Below, piece after piece: positions 36,975 through 48,620 of a DNA stretch of 64,000 nucleotides. The DNA is from Epiperipatus broadwayi. Lineage: Eukaryota > Onychophora > Udeonychophora > Euonychophora > Peripatidae. A program made the position numbers and the translations under genes. The stretch is from assembly GCA_028023455.1 (NCBI GenBank), contig JAQFVV010000012.1:3624023-3688022 (forward strand), written 5' to 3'. The notes beneath the pieces are model-generated. The model saw only the letters and a list, made by a program, of their open reading frames with translations, did not search any database and was not told the DNA's origin. How positions within the stretch are numbered: the stretch's first letter is position 1; each line of letters opens with the position of its first letter.

Positions 36975-37024
36975 ATATCTGAGCACTTATTGCGTATATG
37001 TGTAGAGATGATAATCTGGAACAA

Positions 37025-37060
37025 CTGATGATTGCTGGTTTAGCATGAAATATGTATATT
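37025..37060 (+). ncRNA. Hammerhead ribozyme candidate in right arm
   Basis: The core CTGATGA is at 37025-37031. Stem II is TGCT-GGTTT-AGCA with a T-T mismatch at its base, and the GAAA box is at 37047-37050. Stem III is ATA/TAT with a two-base loop, and the cleavage triplet is ATA, giving a cut after A37058. Stem I shows only two clear pairs (AA with TT). The core bases are complete. Confidence 0.5.
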
Positions 37061-37614
37061 AGTGATTATTTATCTTTTCAACATATATGTGTTCAAGTGT
37101 ATCAGTGTTATGAGATAGAGTGGAGAGTGATGTGTCGTGTAAAAGTCTGTGCTTATCTACCCTATATATTACATATATTGATACAGATATATAAAAAGCC
37201 TGTATTTCAGTTATTAATTATTTATTGAAAAGTGATTGATGAAAAAAAGTGTTTCTAGAAAATAGACCTATCAATAATATGGATCATATGTGACTGTATT
37301 TGAAAACTGTGCTTATATTAATCTAACTAATGAGCTTTGGTTAGTTGAAACACTACTTAGTAGTTATTAGATGTTTTTTTTTTAAATCTATAACCATTCA
37401 AACTTTAATATCAAATTGAGAATTGTGAGTCTATGATTGGTAGGAAAATAAGCTCTGCAAGATATTAGTTGATTTTTATTATTATTAAATATTACTACAT
37501 GTAAATTATACATTTTTATTGTTAGCATAAATAACATTAATATATATATATAATATAATTAAATAATATAATTAAATATTGCTTAAATATATAGTAGTAA
37601 TAATAAATAAAATA

Positions 37615-37877
37615 GAAAATCATATACCATTAAAATACTAGCTAAAAATCAAAGTTAAAACTAAAATTCTCTCATGACCATGGTTTTGTCTATTGACAAA
37701 TAGAACTTCTCAACTTAAAACAGATTAGATACAAACCACATATATTTTTGTTTTGCAGTTAGTGTCTAATTGTTTTTCACTTGATAAGTTCTGTTGTCAA
37801 TAGGTGAAACCATGGTCATGAAAGAATTTTAATATAAATTTTGTTTTTAGTTAATATTTTAATGTTACATGATTTTC
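37615..37877. mobile_element. Foldback MITE with TA target
   Basis: The 263-base element starts GAAAATCATATACCATT and ends with the inverted AATGTTACATGATTTTC. Almost its whole length folds back, with a conserved CTCATGACCATGGTTT block in each arm and GTCTATTGACAAATAGAACTT further in. TA stands on both outer sides (37613-37614 and 37878-37879), as expected for a Tc1/mariner-type target. Confidence 0.65.
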
Positions 37878-37879
37878 TA

Positions 37880-38805
37880 TATATATATATGATTAATTTT
37901 AAATCATTATTAAAATAAGTTTTCACTAAATATTATATTTTGTTATAATCAATTAATTATCAAAAATTTAAAAGAAAATTATAGTATTGACTAAGCTTTA
38001 TTCTTTTGTAAAATAATATATTTTTATCTCAATATATATATTTTTTAATAAAAAAAAACTTTATTAAATATTAAAAATATGCTTCTGATTCAATATAAAA
38101 AGCTTGTTAACCATTTTGTAATCTGTTTTTATGCAACTTTAATATCTCATGTTATTATCTTAGAGTTTTTTATTTCATATAAAAAAAAATTCTATGAAAT
38201 TTTAATTTAAAAAGCCATTAAAAGATTTTTAAAAATAATAATAATAATAATTGCAAAAATTAAAAAAAAAAAGTGATACAATAATAAATCTTTAACATCT
38301 GTTCACGTTATAATCGTTATAATCCGTGTGAATTAGACTAAAAATCATAGATACTAAATGTCTACACAGTTAAAGAGTATTCTTTTATAATAAGATTCAA
38401 GCACTAGAAACTGATGAAAGTTAATAGAATCCATTTATTTAGAGATCACCATTTTAATAATTGGAAAAAAAAATGTGATGACTTTGCAAAGTTTGTATTT
38501 CTGATGAATTAAAAAAAAAACATCCAGATAAATAATACTGCTATTTGGAAATTTATAAAAATCCATTTAGGCTTATTAAGCTAACACCCTCTGATTTATT
38601 GAGATAATAATTAAAAATATTATTATAAGATCACTTTTATTCTTTTTTCATTTATTTTTTAATGTAGGATTAAAGCATTCCAAAAATTTTACATGAACTG
38701 AAAAAAAAATCTGGAGCGGTGAACAGGATTTGATATTTAATGATAATTAATGTTAGAAAAAGCATAAATATCTTTGTTTCCACATATATATATATATATA
38801 AAATT
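37880..38805. other. Gene-free AT-rich stretch
   Basis: Nothing beyond homopolymer runs was seen. Confidence 0.55.
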
Positions 38806-38850
38806 AAGAGCGTGCTAATAGCTCTAAACAAGCTTTTTTTTTTTTTTATT
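38806..38850 (-). repeat. Fragment of the ribozyme repeat family
   Basis: GAGCGTGCTAATAGCTCTAAACAAGCTTTT matches the tail of the repeat at 3823-3850 (GAGCATGTTACAATTGCTAAACAAGCTTTT) and the complement of 4229-4247. The ribozyme core itself is absent. Confidence 0.45.
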
Positions 38851-38959
38851 TATGATAAATATATATATATTCTATTTCTCCTCTATAAAATAAAAAAAGT
38901 CTTATTCATAATAAAAAATTATTTTTCTAAAAAAATAAGTTTACATAATTCATTTTTGT

Positions 38960-39031
38960 ATATGTCATAGCATCGGCAGGGACGTGAATCCACAACCATA
39001 TGCAACCAACTACTTGCTTGCAAGGCAGTTG
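38960..39031 (-). mobile_element. 5'-truncated SINE
   Basis: On the minus strand the segment has ACTGCCTTGCAAGCAAGTAGTTGGTTGCATATGGTTG, a mutated B box GATTCACGTCC, and the family end CGATGCTATGACATATAC. The A-box end is missing. It is the same long-centre variant as at 26342. Confidence 0.6.
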
Positions 39032-41033
39032 TTCATTTTTTTTTGTGAGTTTTTTTTAACTATAAGCATAATTCATATGTTTAAACATATTAATGATTTT
39101 TTATTATTATTTAAAAATGATATAGGCAGTAATAAACATTTAAGTATACTATCTAGAAACTTTAAACAGAAACAATCAATGTATCAGTAATAGATCCATT
39201 GATATTATGAGAAATATGAATACAAATCTAATGCATTCATTAATATTTTACAAATTAGTCTATAAACAAAATAGTGTAAAATGTTTCAAATTTACCTGAT
39301 ATTACTCAAATAATCAACATTTTTAAAGGAGCATCTGCTATAATAATTAACTATATTATTGATTACAGTAATCACTTTTTGTATTAATATGTAATATTTA
39401 ATTTTTTATATTTCCAGACTTTCTTGTCTTTTTATACTATTTTACAATTATTTTCAAACTTTTTAAATAATATTTTTTTTTTTTTTTTTTTTTACAATTG
39501 TATGATTTTGTAGATATATTATAACTAAAGCTTCCTTTACTTAATTTGAAACCCAAAACTTATACTTTTATAAATATTATTTCTATATAAATAATTTAAA
39601 AAGTTCTTATTTTTGAATCAATGTAAATTTACAGGTTTTAAAAAAAGAATTTAAAATGAAGTAGATTATCAGGTTCAGTTTTTATTGCAAGTTGTCAAAT
39701 TTTCAAATCTCGTTAATCTATTTTTAATAAACAGGTAATTAATGTATTTATTGTTGTTCATCATGGTTGTTTTAATAAAATATTAGTAGACAGATTTACA
39801 TCTTGAAAATGTGGTCAATTTTATCTTTTTGCTTAATTGTACATGATCATTTTTTAAATCTTTTATTTGATTTTATATCTTTATTTAAACCTTATTATCA
39901 TAATATTCCATATACTTTTTACTCTTATATGAGTTTTTCTGATGTCATCACATATGGCTAAAATATTCAATATCAAATGAATCATTTAGAAGTAATCAAA
40001 TATATTATCATTTCTGTTAAACAGAAACTTCATTTTCTTGTCAAAGTAACATATTTATCAAATAAATCTCCTTGAGATTATTTTAGTTATGGTAATATAT
40101 AAACAACAGCAAATGTCTATTAACTATGGAGTCTGGAATTAAAACTAACAAACATACTTACTTAAGTTTAATTGAACTATAATTTCTTTGAAAAAATTTT
40201 TTAAAATAATTGCTGAACTTATTCTTTGGTTAATATAAAATTATTATAATTATGAAGTGTTAATTGAAATTAGTTTAAGTTGAATTATTATAATTATTTT
40301 TAAAAAAAGATAAAGCAAAATCAAACTATAGTTTTATTCTAAGTTATATAATGCACTGAGCCAATCCACCTCATGGACCTTTTGTAGTTTATTTGTCACC
40401 ATTCATTGTCTAAAAATGTATTTATACTTATCATTTTATTATGCATTCATATTTATTAATATTTTGTTATTTTATGCATATGGTTATTTACTGTATTATT
40501 TTATTATTTCATTTATATGATTATTTACTAACATTTTATTATTTACTTTACATGATCGGTTTTTTTATTTACCACCTCTGGCATCCGATCACACATTCAA
40601 GCAGAGAAGTAGAATATCATTGATAGATTAACCTATAATATCTACAGCTAGATCAAAGCTATACAAAAGGACAACCTTGGCCATCTTTCCTGATCATAGC
40701 ACTCCTCCATACTGCTGGGCCAAAACTTGCCATTCAAAGCACTATTTGTTTTGAGAAAAAGTCTCAGGTGCCATCCAACCATATAGGTTGTATATGGCAA
40801 ACACACCCAGATAACAGGCACACAAACCTAGTGCTTAAAATATACCCAGGCTAACTCACAATCTAAATCAGGTAATCCAGCACTGTACTAATTAGCACAT
40901 GAAAATGTTTCTAATCTTTGTTAAAAGAGAGAGTATAGACCAAGCACCATTTTAAGCAAATATTTATTTATTCATATGCACACATATTTAAAATAAATAG
41001 AACAGTACAATTTAACACAAAAGAATAAATTAT
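39032..41033. other. Gene-free stretch, less AT-rich at 40360-40940
   Basis: The first part is plain AT-rich sequence with a poly(T) run at about 39473-39494. The part at 40570-40900 has noticeably more G and C but gives no motif-bearing frame in any direction; it may be an unrecognised repeat. Confidence 0.5.
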
Positions 41034-42030
41034 CATCATCAACCATTATCAATCAACTGCAAGATGAAGATCTCTCCAAGTTTAATCCAACTTCTTCAAT
41101 CTTTAGCTTCTCTTATCCACACCACCCCTGCACACTTTCTTATTTCATCCATCCATCTCACATGTGGTCTCTTTCTGGGTCTTTTACAATCTTTTGGAAT
41201 CCAGTTTAAGATTTCAATTATCCATCTATTATCATCTCTTCTAGCAATATGCCCAGCCCAGCTCCACTTCAATCTTTTAATTTTTTCAATGAGGTCAATA
41301 ACACCTGTTTGTTCTCTTACCCGTACAATGCATTTTCAATCTCTTCTTGTTACTCCCAACATGCATCTCTCCATACTTCTTTGAGTGGTCTGGAGTCTCT
41401 GTATTGCTCTTCTATTAAGTGTCCAAGTCTCATATCCATAAGTAAAAACTGGTAAAACACATTTGTTAAAAACCTTCCTTTTCAAAAACTTAGACATATT
41501 TTCTTTTAGTATCAAGTTATTTCTACCAAAAGCACTCCAACCAAGTTTAATTCTATGATTAATTTCATCCATTATGTTTCCATCTGTATTAATAATCGGA
41601 CCAAGGTATTTGTAACTGTTAACTTCTTCTAATTCATCATAATCGATCTTTATTTTCATATTTTGAGCAAATCGATTAAACATTACTTTAGTCTTTTTAA
41701 CATTTATCTTTAGTCCTACTTTCCTATTTTCATCTGATAACTCCTGCAGTTCTGAAGCATTATTTGCAAAAACAACTATATCATCTGCAAAATCTAAATG
41801 ACTTAAATAATCTTCATTTACTTTCACTCCTTTAGTTTCCCATTTTAATCCACAAAATACTTTTTGCAACACTGCTGTAAAAAGTTTTGGAGATATGAAG
41901 TCACCTTGTCTTACACCTTTCTCAATGTTGACTTTCCCAGTATCATTATGTAATCTAATTGTTACTGTTGAATTTTTATAAATATTCTTTAAAATATAAC
42001 AATATCCTGGATCTACACCTTGATGATCCA
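41034..42030 (-). pseudogene. 5'-truncated RTE LINE copy
   Basis: On the minus strand the frame 42031-41336 reads from DPGYCYILKNIYKN through GVRQGDFISPKLF, FADDIVVFANN and SYKYLGPI to ETWTLNRRAIQRLQTTQ. It matches the full RTE at 35966 onward. A four-residue in-frame loss follows ASELQE. A frameshift near 41330 separates the last part, which still encodes WSWAGHIARR, RPHVRW and DEIRKCAG in another frame. The 3' end is the tail TTGATGATGATAATT on the minus strand. The break near 42030 is a simple 5' truncation. Confidence 0.8.
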
Positions 42031-42345
42031 ATAAATATATATTTATTAATCATTAAAATATCCATCTATTATCTTATCAGGCCGGAATCTTTCAAAATTT
42101 AAGTACATTCCTGCTGATGAAATAACTTACAAGATTTTTTTTTATTAATTAATCTTACTGATAATTTTTGTTTTAAAAAATTTTAAATTTATTTATTCTT
42201 TTGACATTTACTTTTTTTTAAAATTTAATTTATAAAAAGAAGAGAGCGGGTTTTTAAATTCTTATCCGTCCTGATCGTTTTTCTCCACCCTATACTTAAT
42301 AAACAGTTTTATTCTAAAATAAAATGATGCAATCTTGTCTTTTGA

Positions 42346-42450
42346 CTTGCATTGGTGGTCGAGAGGTCAGCGCAACTGCCTTGCACTTGCAGGCAGTTGC
42401 CTGGGTTGCGGGTTCGCGTCCCGGCCGATGCTATGACACTTAAAAAAAAA
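42346..42450 (+). mobile_element. tRNA-derived SINE with 15-bp target duplication
   Basis: The 15 bases AATCTTGTCTTTTGA flank the copy exactly (42331-42345 and 42451-42465). The body begins CTTGCATTGGTGGTCGAGAGGTCAGCGC (A-box region), has a B box GGTTCGCGTCCC, ends GGCCGATGCTATGACAC and has an A-rich tail. The exact duplication suggests a recent insertion, and this is the cleanest copy in the window. Confidence 0.85.
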
Positions 42451-42559
42451 AATCTTGTCTTTTGATTTCATTTTCGCAAATGTATTTTTTTTTTCAAACT
42501 TTTTTTTTTTTTGTTTCTCTTTTTTTTTAATAATTTGTTTATTTATTTCAAATTATAAA

Positions 42560-42635
42560 AACTCGGATAGACATATATGTGTGTTTTTACAACATATATT
42601 TCGAGGTCGTTACAATATATATATATATATTTTAA
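42560..42635. repeat. LTR-end-like sequence against (TA)n
   Basis: GAGGTCGTTACA (ending 42614) directly precedes a (TA)n run. It resembles the right end of the element at 18527-20679 (GGATCGTTATA). No matching start was found upstream. Confidence 0.3.
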
Positions 42636-43787
42636 AATGTAAAGATAAAGAGCAAATTATCATAAAAGTTCAATGTTCTATGAGAAAAACATATATTAAT
42701 AAAAATAAATGATGAATTAAAAAAATAGTTAAATTTATCTTTGCCTAATTTCAGTCATTACCTTTAAAGCAAAACAATAAATAAAACAATTATTAAATGA
42801 AAAAAAAAGCATATACTGACCCCCTCCCCCGGTGTTATAATGACTTTATGTAGCATTTCAATTTTTAAAAAATGTGATTCAGTTTTTAAAAATGCATCTT
42901 GAATTCAACTGGAGGCATTTGAAACTATATGTTATTGATAACATCCATTTCTGTTTACGTGATTGAATAAGAGGGGGGGGGGGCTGTATTCTAAAAACTA
43001 TTCTCCATTAATAAACTGACTGAGTATACTTTATGAGGTAGATTATAAAATATTTTTATAAAGATTAAGTTTGGTGAAAATAACAGATACAGGCATTATC
43101 CTAGTGATAAAAAAAATAATTTAAAAAATCAAAAGTTAGGAAAGAATGGAGTTTTATATAATAATGTTTAAAAAATCTTGTAAATCCATTTTACATATAA
43201 ACAAATAGAATCAATTTGATTTAAAAATTTTGTAATAAAGCTTTTTTCTATTAGAAATTCAGAATCAAAATTACTATTTTTAACATCATTGTCAATAACT
43301 TCATCAAAATTTAAAACAATTTCATAGTTGTTTTTAAAATATTGTATTTAATATATACTCTAGTATATATATATATTTAAATATTTAATTATTAAAATAT
43401 ATTCAAACTACCGATAAAAAAAATTAAATCACTAGTTATTTAAAAAGTTATGTGCTGATTGATTAATTCAGAAGTAGGAGGTAAATTTCAATCTGCGAGC
43501 TTTAAAAACAAGAGTTCGTAATTTTAACATTGCATTGAATTGTTATACTTTAAAGGTAATAATGTGCTTGCATTTTACAAGTTTGACTATGATATTCCAA
43601 TGGATCCCTATACATAATAGAAGCTATGAAATATTTAAGTAAAATTTAACTTAATGCCAATTTAACAATAATCAAATTGGATATAGAATAACTTTGAATG
43701 TCTAAGATAGTATTAATTTAGTATAATATTTGTGTTGAAATTGATCTGCAAATGAGAAAATTTAAAACCTCCTGTTACATAATAAGT
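42636..43787. other. Gene-free AT-rich stretch
   Basis: It contains a C run (42821-42830) and a G run (42973-42982) but no frame with motifs. Confidence 0.5.
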
Positions 43788-44098
43788 ATTTTAAAACAGG
43801 CAAAACTAACTATATGTATTGCCACACACAGCAAGATAGAGTAATCAATGGATGCCAGAAGGCGTGTGCATAAAATCCCTATCTAGTGCCTACTCATCCA
43901 ATATCCCCAGACTAGTTTCTGGCTTGTGCCCTTCGTCAGTGAGCCATCTTTTATCTCCACTTAACTACGAAACTATGAGTCTTAAACTGAAAATGCCTTA
44001 ATGTTTTCAATTCAAGCCCATTAGCTTATATAGTCGTATGGGTCTGAACTCAGTTCAGTACCCATATATTTTGGTATCTTTTGCCTGTTTTAAAACAG
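43788..44098 (-). mobile_element. Single hammerhead-ribozyme element of about 290 bases
   Basis: TTTTAAAACAG stands on both sides (43789-43799 and 44088-44098) as a possible target duplication. The same ends can also be read as a 17-base inverted repeat (TTTTAAAACAGGCAAAA). The minus strand carries TTCAGACCCATA, a well-formed hammerhead core and CACTAGATAGGGATTTTA in the same order as the units at 3360-4300, so it belongs to the same superfamily. Size, ribozyme and absence of coding capacity fit a metazoan retrozyme. Confidence 0.55.
43895..43948 (-). ncRNA. Hammerhead ribozyme (type I, minimal stem III)
   Basis: Read on the minus strand, the core CTGACGA is at 43939-43933 and GAAAC at 43919-43915. 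Stem II is GGC-ACAA-GCC. Stem III is AC/GT with a two-base TA loop, and the cleavage triplet is GTC, with the cut predicted between 43910 and 43909. Stem I pairs GCTCA before the core with TGGG after the cut. All invariant core bases are present, and GTC is the preferred triplet, making this the best ribozyme candidate in the window. Confidence 0.7.
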
Positions 44099-44227
44099 TT
44101 ATACACAAGCATAAGAAGTGGTGGTCATGCAATGTTTATTGGCTTATATAATAAGTAATTACATAGAATGAAATGAGAATTAATTCAGAGAAGATCGTGG
44201 CTAATCTGTGAGATACAAACAAATTTC

Positions 44228-44231
<4 letters not shown>

Positions 44232-44291
<60 letters not shown>

Positions 44292-44293
44292 AT
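44232..44293. repeat. (TA)n array
   Basis: About 60 bases of TA with one interruption. It directly precedes TGTACCCTTAC, the start of the next element. Confidence 0.85.
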
Positions 44294-47200
44294 TGTACCC
44301 TTACTTCTCGATATATAATATAGTCTGAAATACGTCTAGCTCAATTAAATTATTATACTTAATTAAAATTTGCATATCTATTTTTAATATACTTTTATAC
44401 TATCATATTCTAATTAAATTTATTATCAATTATCAAAATCAATATAGTTCTATAGTATGTATTTACTAAATAAGTATTTAGTAAAAAAAAATCATGAGAC
44501 TGTGAAGTAAAGTTACAAAGCAATAAGTAGATTTACATTGAGTCAATATCTCCCAAGACATTGTCTCAATGGCATAAGAATACTATTACCTCATTATTAA
44601 CTTACTACTACATCTACAGCATTCTTATGGCTTTTAAATAAAATAAACTATCTTTAATAATAAATAAATAAATAAATCTTAACTTTTAATTTTTTTAAAA
44701 TATAATTAAATAATCTCAGGTTCTTCTAATTATCTTAAAGTAATGATAACTCATGTAAATAAGTATGATAAGGGATTTTATATCAAACCTAAATACACCT
44801 AACTTATTCTAATAATAATAATACTCAATATTAATCTTAGGGTATAACTTAATCTTATTTATTTCTATTATATTATCAATCATTAAATAAATAAGAACAT
44901 GTATATCTTTTATTTTCATATAGTATCTTAATTTTAGAATAGATCAAAATCTTATAATTTAATAGTCTGTGGCAATAAATAATATTGTACTCTTATATTA
45001 TGCATTATAATTACTCTATACCATTGCAATATGATATGTTAATGTCAATCAATTCTATAAATGATAATCAGAAAATATTGTATTTATTTCTAAAATAATA
45101 TTAATAAATTCACATTTCAAATATTATGTTTATCCAAATTATCTTGTCAAATACTGTGGTGCAAAATAATGAACTCGAACACTTTTAAAACAAATTAAAC
45201 AAATTTATTTACATTAACTTTAATTAAAAATCTATTTACAATATTTACAGTTCAAAATTAGAAAACAAAGAAAATAAAAATATAAGAAAATAATAATACA
45301 AAATGTTTACACTGTTATTAATTTATACTCTTAATAAATAATTTACATTCTTTTAAAATGCTATACTAATAACATTGAAGTATGTTTTCGAACCTACATT
45401 TTAAATACATATCAGTAAGCTTCAATTATTACAAATAAATTTATATAAATACTGTTTATGTAGCATATGTAAACAATTAAACTTTAATAATTAAATTGCT
45501 ACATCAATTAAGTATTATTGTTATTCATTCCATAATGTACTAGTATGTGTTCACTTTACTACTAGTACTACTTTAATATTATAATATATAAACTAATGTA
45601 TTTTTGTAATGTAATAAAAATAACTAATTATAATTTATATTTCATTTAATGCAATTCATGCTACATGTTTTATCAAATATGCATTACTTATATGTACTGT
45701 TAAAATAATAATATTTAAATTATTCATCAATTTAAAATTCATAAAGTATTACTAGATAAATTCTATGATTCTTTTCTATGTGAAATTATTACTTTACTCC
45801 ATGTGTTATACTACTCCTTCTTAATAAATTTCTATCTACAAAACATCCTCTAAACTTATTTTAAAATTTCCGGAAAACAACCTTCAACTTTAAATAAATA
45901 CTAATTATCCAAACTATTTATACTTCATCATCTATATTCAGTAAATCTTCAATCCAACATAAACTTCTACATAAAACTTAACTTAATTTATCCAATAAAA
46001 CAAAAATAAAATATAGACTTTTAAATCTCTTCCTAACTTGCAATAAAATAATTACTTATGAATAATAAATATAATTCTAATACTATAACATAAAAAAAAT
46101 ATATATCAAAATTTATTTACGAAAGAATCATATAATTATTTCTAAGCTTTTATGTAATGTTGTATCATATTTATATCATAAATTCAAATTATGCATATTT
46201 AAATAAACTGTCACTGCCAATATAATGTGTGTATATTTTTAAAAATATTTATACATTCATTCAAAACAACATAATATTTGGTTGATCTAAAGAAAACATA
46301 TTAAATACATCAAAATTATTATTATTACAATTTTTACCATCAATAATGATTTAATGTACAGTCCATCTTCCAATACTCTTCGGAATTACAGCTTCATAAA
46401 ATAATTCACATTTACACCCACGATCATTCTTTAACATATTCCATGTTATATTAATTATAAAATAAACTTATGCAATTAATCATTATATTATTTTTAGTTA
46501 CTATTTTAAGAAATGTACCTATCTTATTTTTAATAAATTAATAATATTTAACTTTTATATTAGATAAATAAAACAAAATTCATATTACGTAACTCCAGCG
46601 ATGTCTTCTTTTAACCATAATAGTTCTTAAATCCTAGGTACACATTCACTAAAACACCATTTCCGTTTTCCGGTCCATCACATGTTTTAAAAGTTTATAA
46701 AACGAAAACGTTCTTTTTTTAAAAAAAATAAGTTTCCCACAATAAAACAAAATAAAATTAAAATAGTTTATAGGATCCTGATTTACTTCTTTCTAGAATA
46801 TTATTCAAAGTTATTATTTTAAATTAGTCTATAGTTTATGAAAAGTTATCATTTAATTATTTTAAATTGACTGGGACGTCCACATATTATTTGTGCATTC
46901 CATAACAAAATATCCAGGTAAGAATCATCTTCTTTATCTATAAACGACCAGCGTTTAAATTATTTCAATATAATAATTTTTATTATATTAAGACTTTTAG
47001 CTAATTATATTTTCAATTTATTTGCCTTCCAAAATTGTCAATATTCAGTCTTTTAAACATAAAGACTTAACAAGGCAAGTATTTATAAAACTACTTTTAT
47101 TTCTAATATCTTTACTTAAGATATATATTTAAATTTATAGCTTGCAAAAATACTTTCTTCTTAAAGAAGTATTTTATTCTTTAAAATATCTATTTTCTAA

Positions 47201-48545
47201 TAGTCAATAGTAATTAGCTTTTAAAATTATATACTGTCCAAAATACTACTTTTCTCCATCTCGTAATTTTCCGAACTAATCCAGCGTTTGTCATACTTTT
47301 AGTATAAAGTTTCCGATATATTTTCACTATATATGATGTTCCCATGACTATTTGCTTGTAAATTGAGCTTGATTAGAGACGACCGATAGGGAAAAAATTA
47401 AATTAACACTGCATGTTTATCATTTAAAATTTCTATAACTTATTTACAAGACACTCTTATAATTTTTGAAAAATGATTTTAAAAAGCGTCTATAAAATTT
47501 ACGTAGCTATTTTTTAATAACACAATTAACTTGAAAATTCAATCACGAAGTCCTCTCCTAACAATTGACCTGAGTTTTTATACTGGAAGAAACTTCCCAT
47601 CTGATTGGTACATTTAAACAATCAACTTGCTGGCTTATTTACATATTTACCAACAACACAAAATTTAAAAATAAATAATGACTTATTTAACATTTAATGT
47701 TTACTACATTATTAAATTTCTAAAATAATCTTTATCATATATTTAAATTTATTAAACATTTTTTAAAAAAAAATATTCTCTTACTTGATTTTAATTTTAA
47801 CTTTTATAAAATTATTTAAAATAAACTAAGTATTTTTATACGTTATATTTTTAAAACAATATTTTAAAATCAGATTTAATATTTCACATTGAATATCTTT
47901 ATTTTTTTATCTCGTGATAACTCACGTATTATTTATAAATTTTATAACATGATTTTTAAAATAGTTTTGCAACTTTACTAAATAACTTCCAAGCATGTAT
48001 GTGTATATCTAACTAACATCTGTTTTTTACAACACAAGAAATGCTTGTCATAGTCTAAAAATAAACTAACAATTGCATTTTTTAAAATAAATATTTTTTT
48101 TAAAATAAATAAGATATTATACTAAATTTTTAAAATAATTATTTGATATCATTAAAATCAAATATTAATCTTCTATTTCAATATTTATAATAATTAAAAT
48201 ATTTATATTCTTTTATAATTTTATTTTATCAACAATAAATATATGCATTTAATTTTAACTTGTCTTTTAAACACTTTTTAGCTTTAAATACCTATTTATT
48301 AAATCTATTAATGCAGTATTGATTATGGCCATTCTTTCCCAACCATATATTATAATCATCATCATTTAAAATGTCTCTCTCAATATCAGCACAATTTCAC
48401 ATATCAAATACTCATAGATTGCTTTAATTAAACCTTTTTGAAATATTATCATAAGCAAAATTAACATCACATATTCAAATATATCTTAAATTTAAAATTT
48501 TTAATAAATTAGCACAAAATTAGATGGTGACCCATACAAAAGGGC

Positions 48546-48548
<3 letters not shown>
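44294..48548. mobile_element. 4.3-kb (TA)n-bounded element without coding frames
   Basis: The segment begins TGTACCCTTA after one (TA)n array and ends AAAAGGGCACA before another (48549-48620). The ends are inverted repeats of the TGTRCCCTT type. No open frame of note exists inside. 46580-47600 is slightly less AT-rich and contains TTTTTATACTGGAAG near 47575, a possible promoter. It may be a very long solo LTR or a non-autonomous element whose LTR pair I could not find by eye. The assignment rests on the termini and on the arrays. Confidence 0.4.
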
Positions 48549-48617
<69 letters not shown>

Positions 48618-48620
48618 TAT
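48549..48620. repeat. (TA)n array
   Basis: About 72 bases of TA with one C interruption, directly after GGGCACA. Confidence 0.85.

Larger units (their letters stand above)
33786..37168. mobile_element. Inverted-repeat element with ribozyme-like cores, split by an RTE insertion
   Basis: The left arm (33786-33890) and right arm (37063-37168) are inverted copies of about 105 bases. Both contain AAAGTCTGT, a TCGTGT or complement, GAGATAGAGTGGAGAGT, ACATATATGTGTTCAA and TGATTATTTATCTTTT. On the inner side of each arm lies a hammerhead-like core pointing outward, complete on the right (37025-37058) and degenerate on the left (33934-33896). The nearly complete RTE at 34037-36974 sits between the arms with its own 13-bp duplication. 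The original element would therefore have been about 430 bases. The outward-facing ribozymes link it to PLE or retrozyme biology more than to DNA transposons. Confidence 0.6.

Noticed and set aside
36609-36986. Long minus-strand frames opposite the RTE and its copies
   Set aside because: They are antisense shadows of the conserved RTE C-terminal coding sequence.
38495-38520. CTGATGA near a poly(A) run as another hammerhead
   Set aside because: No stem II and no GAAA at the right distance.
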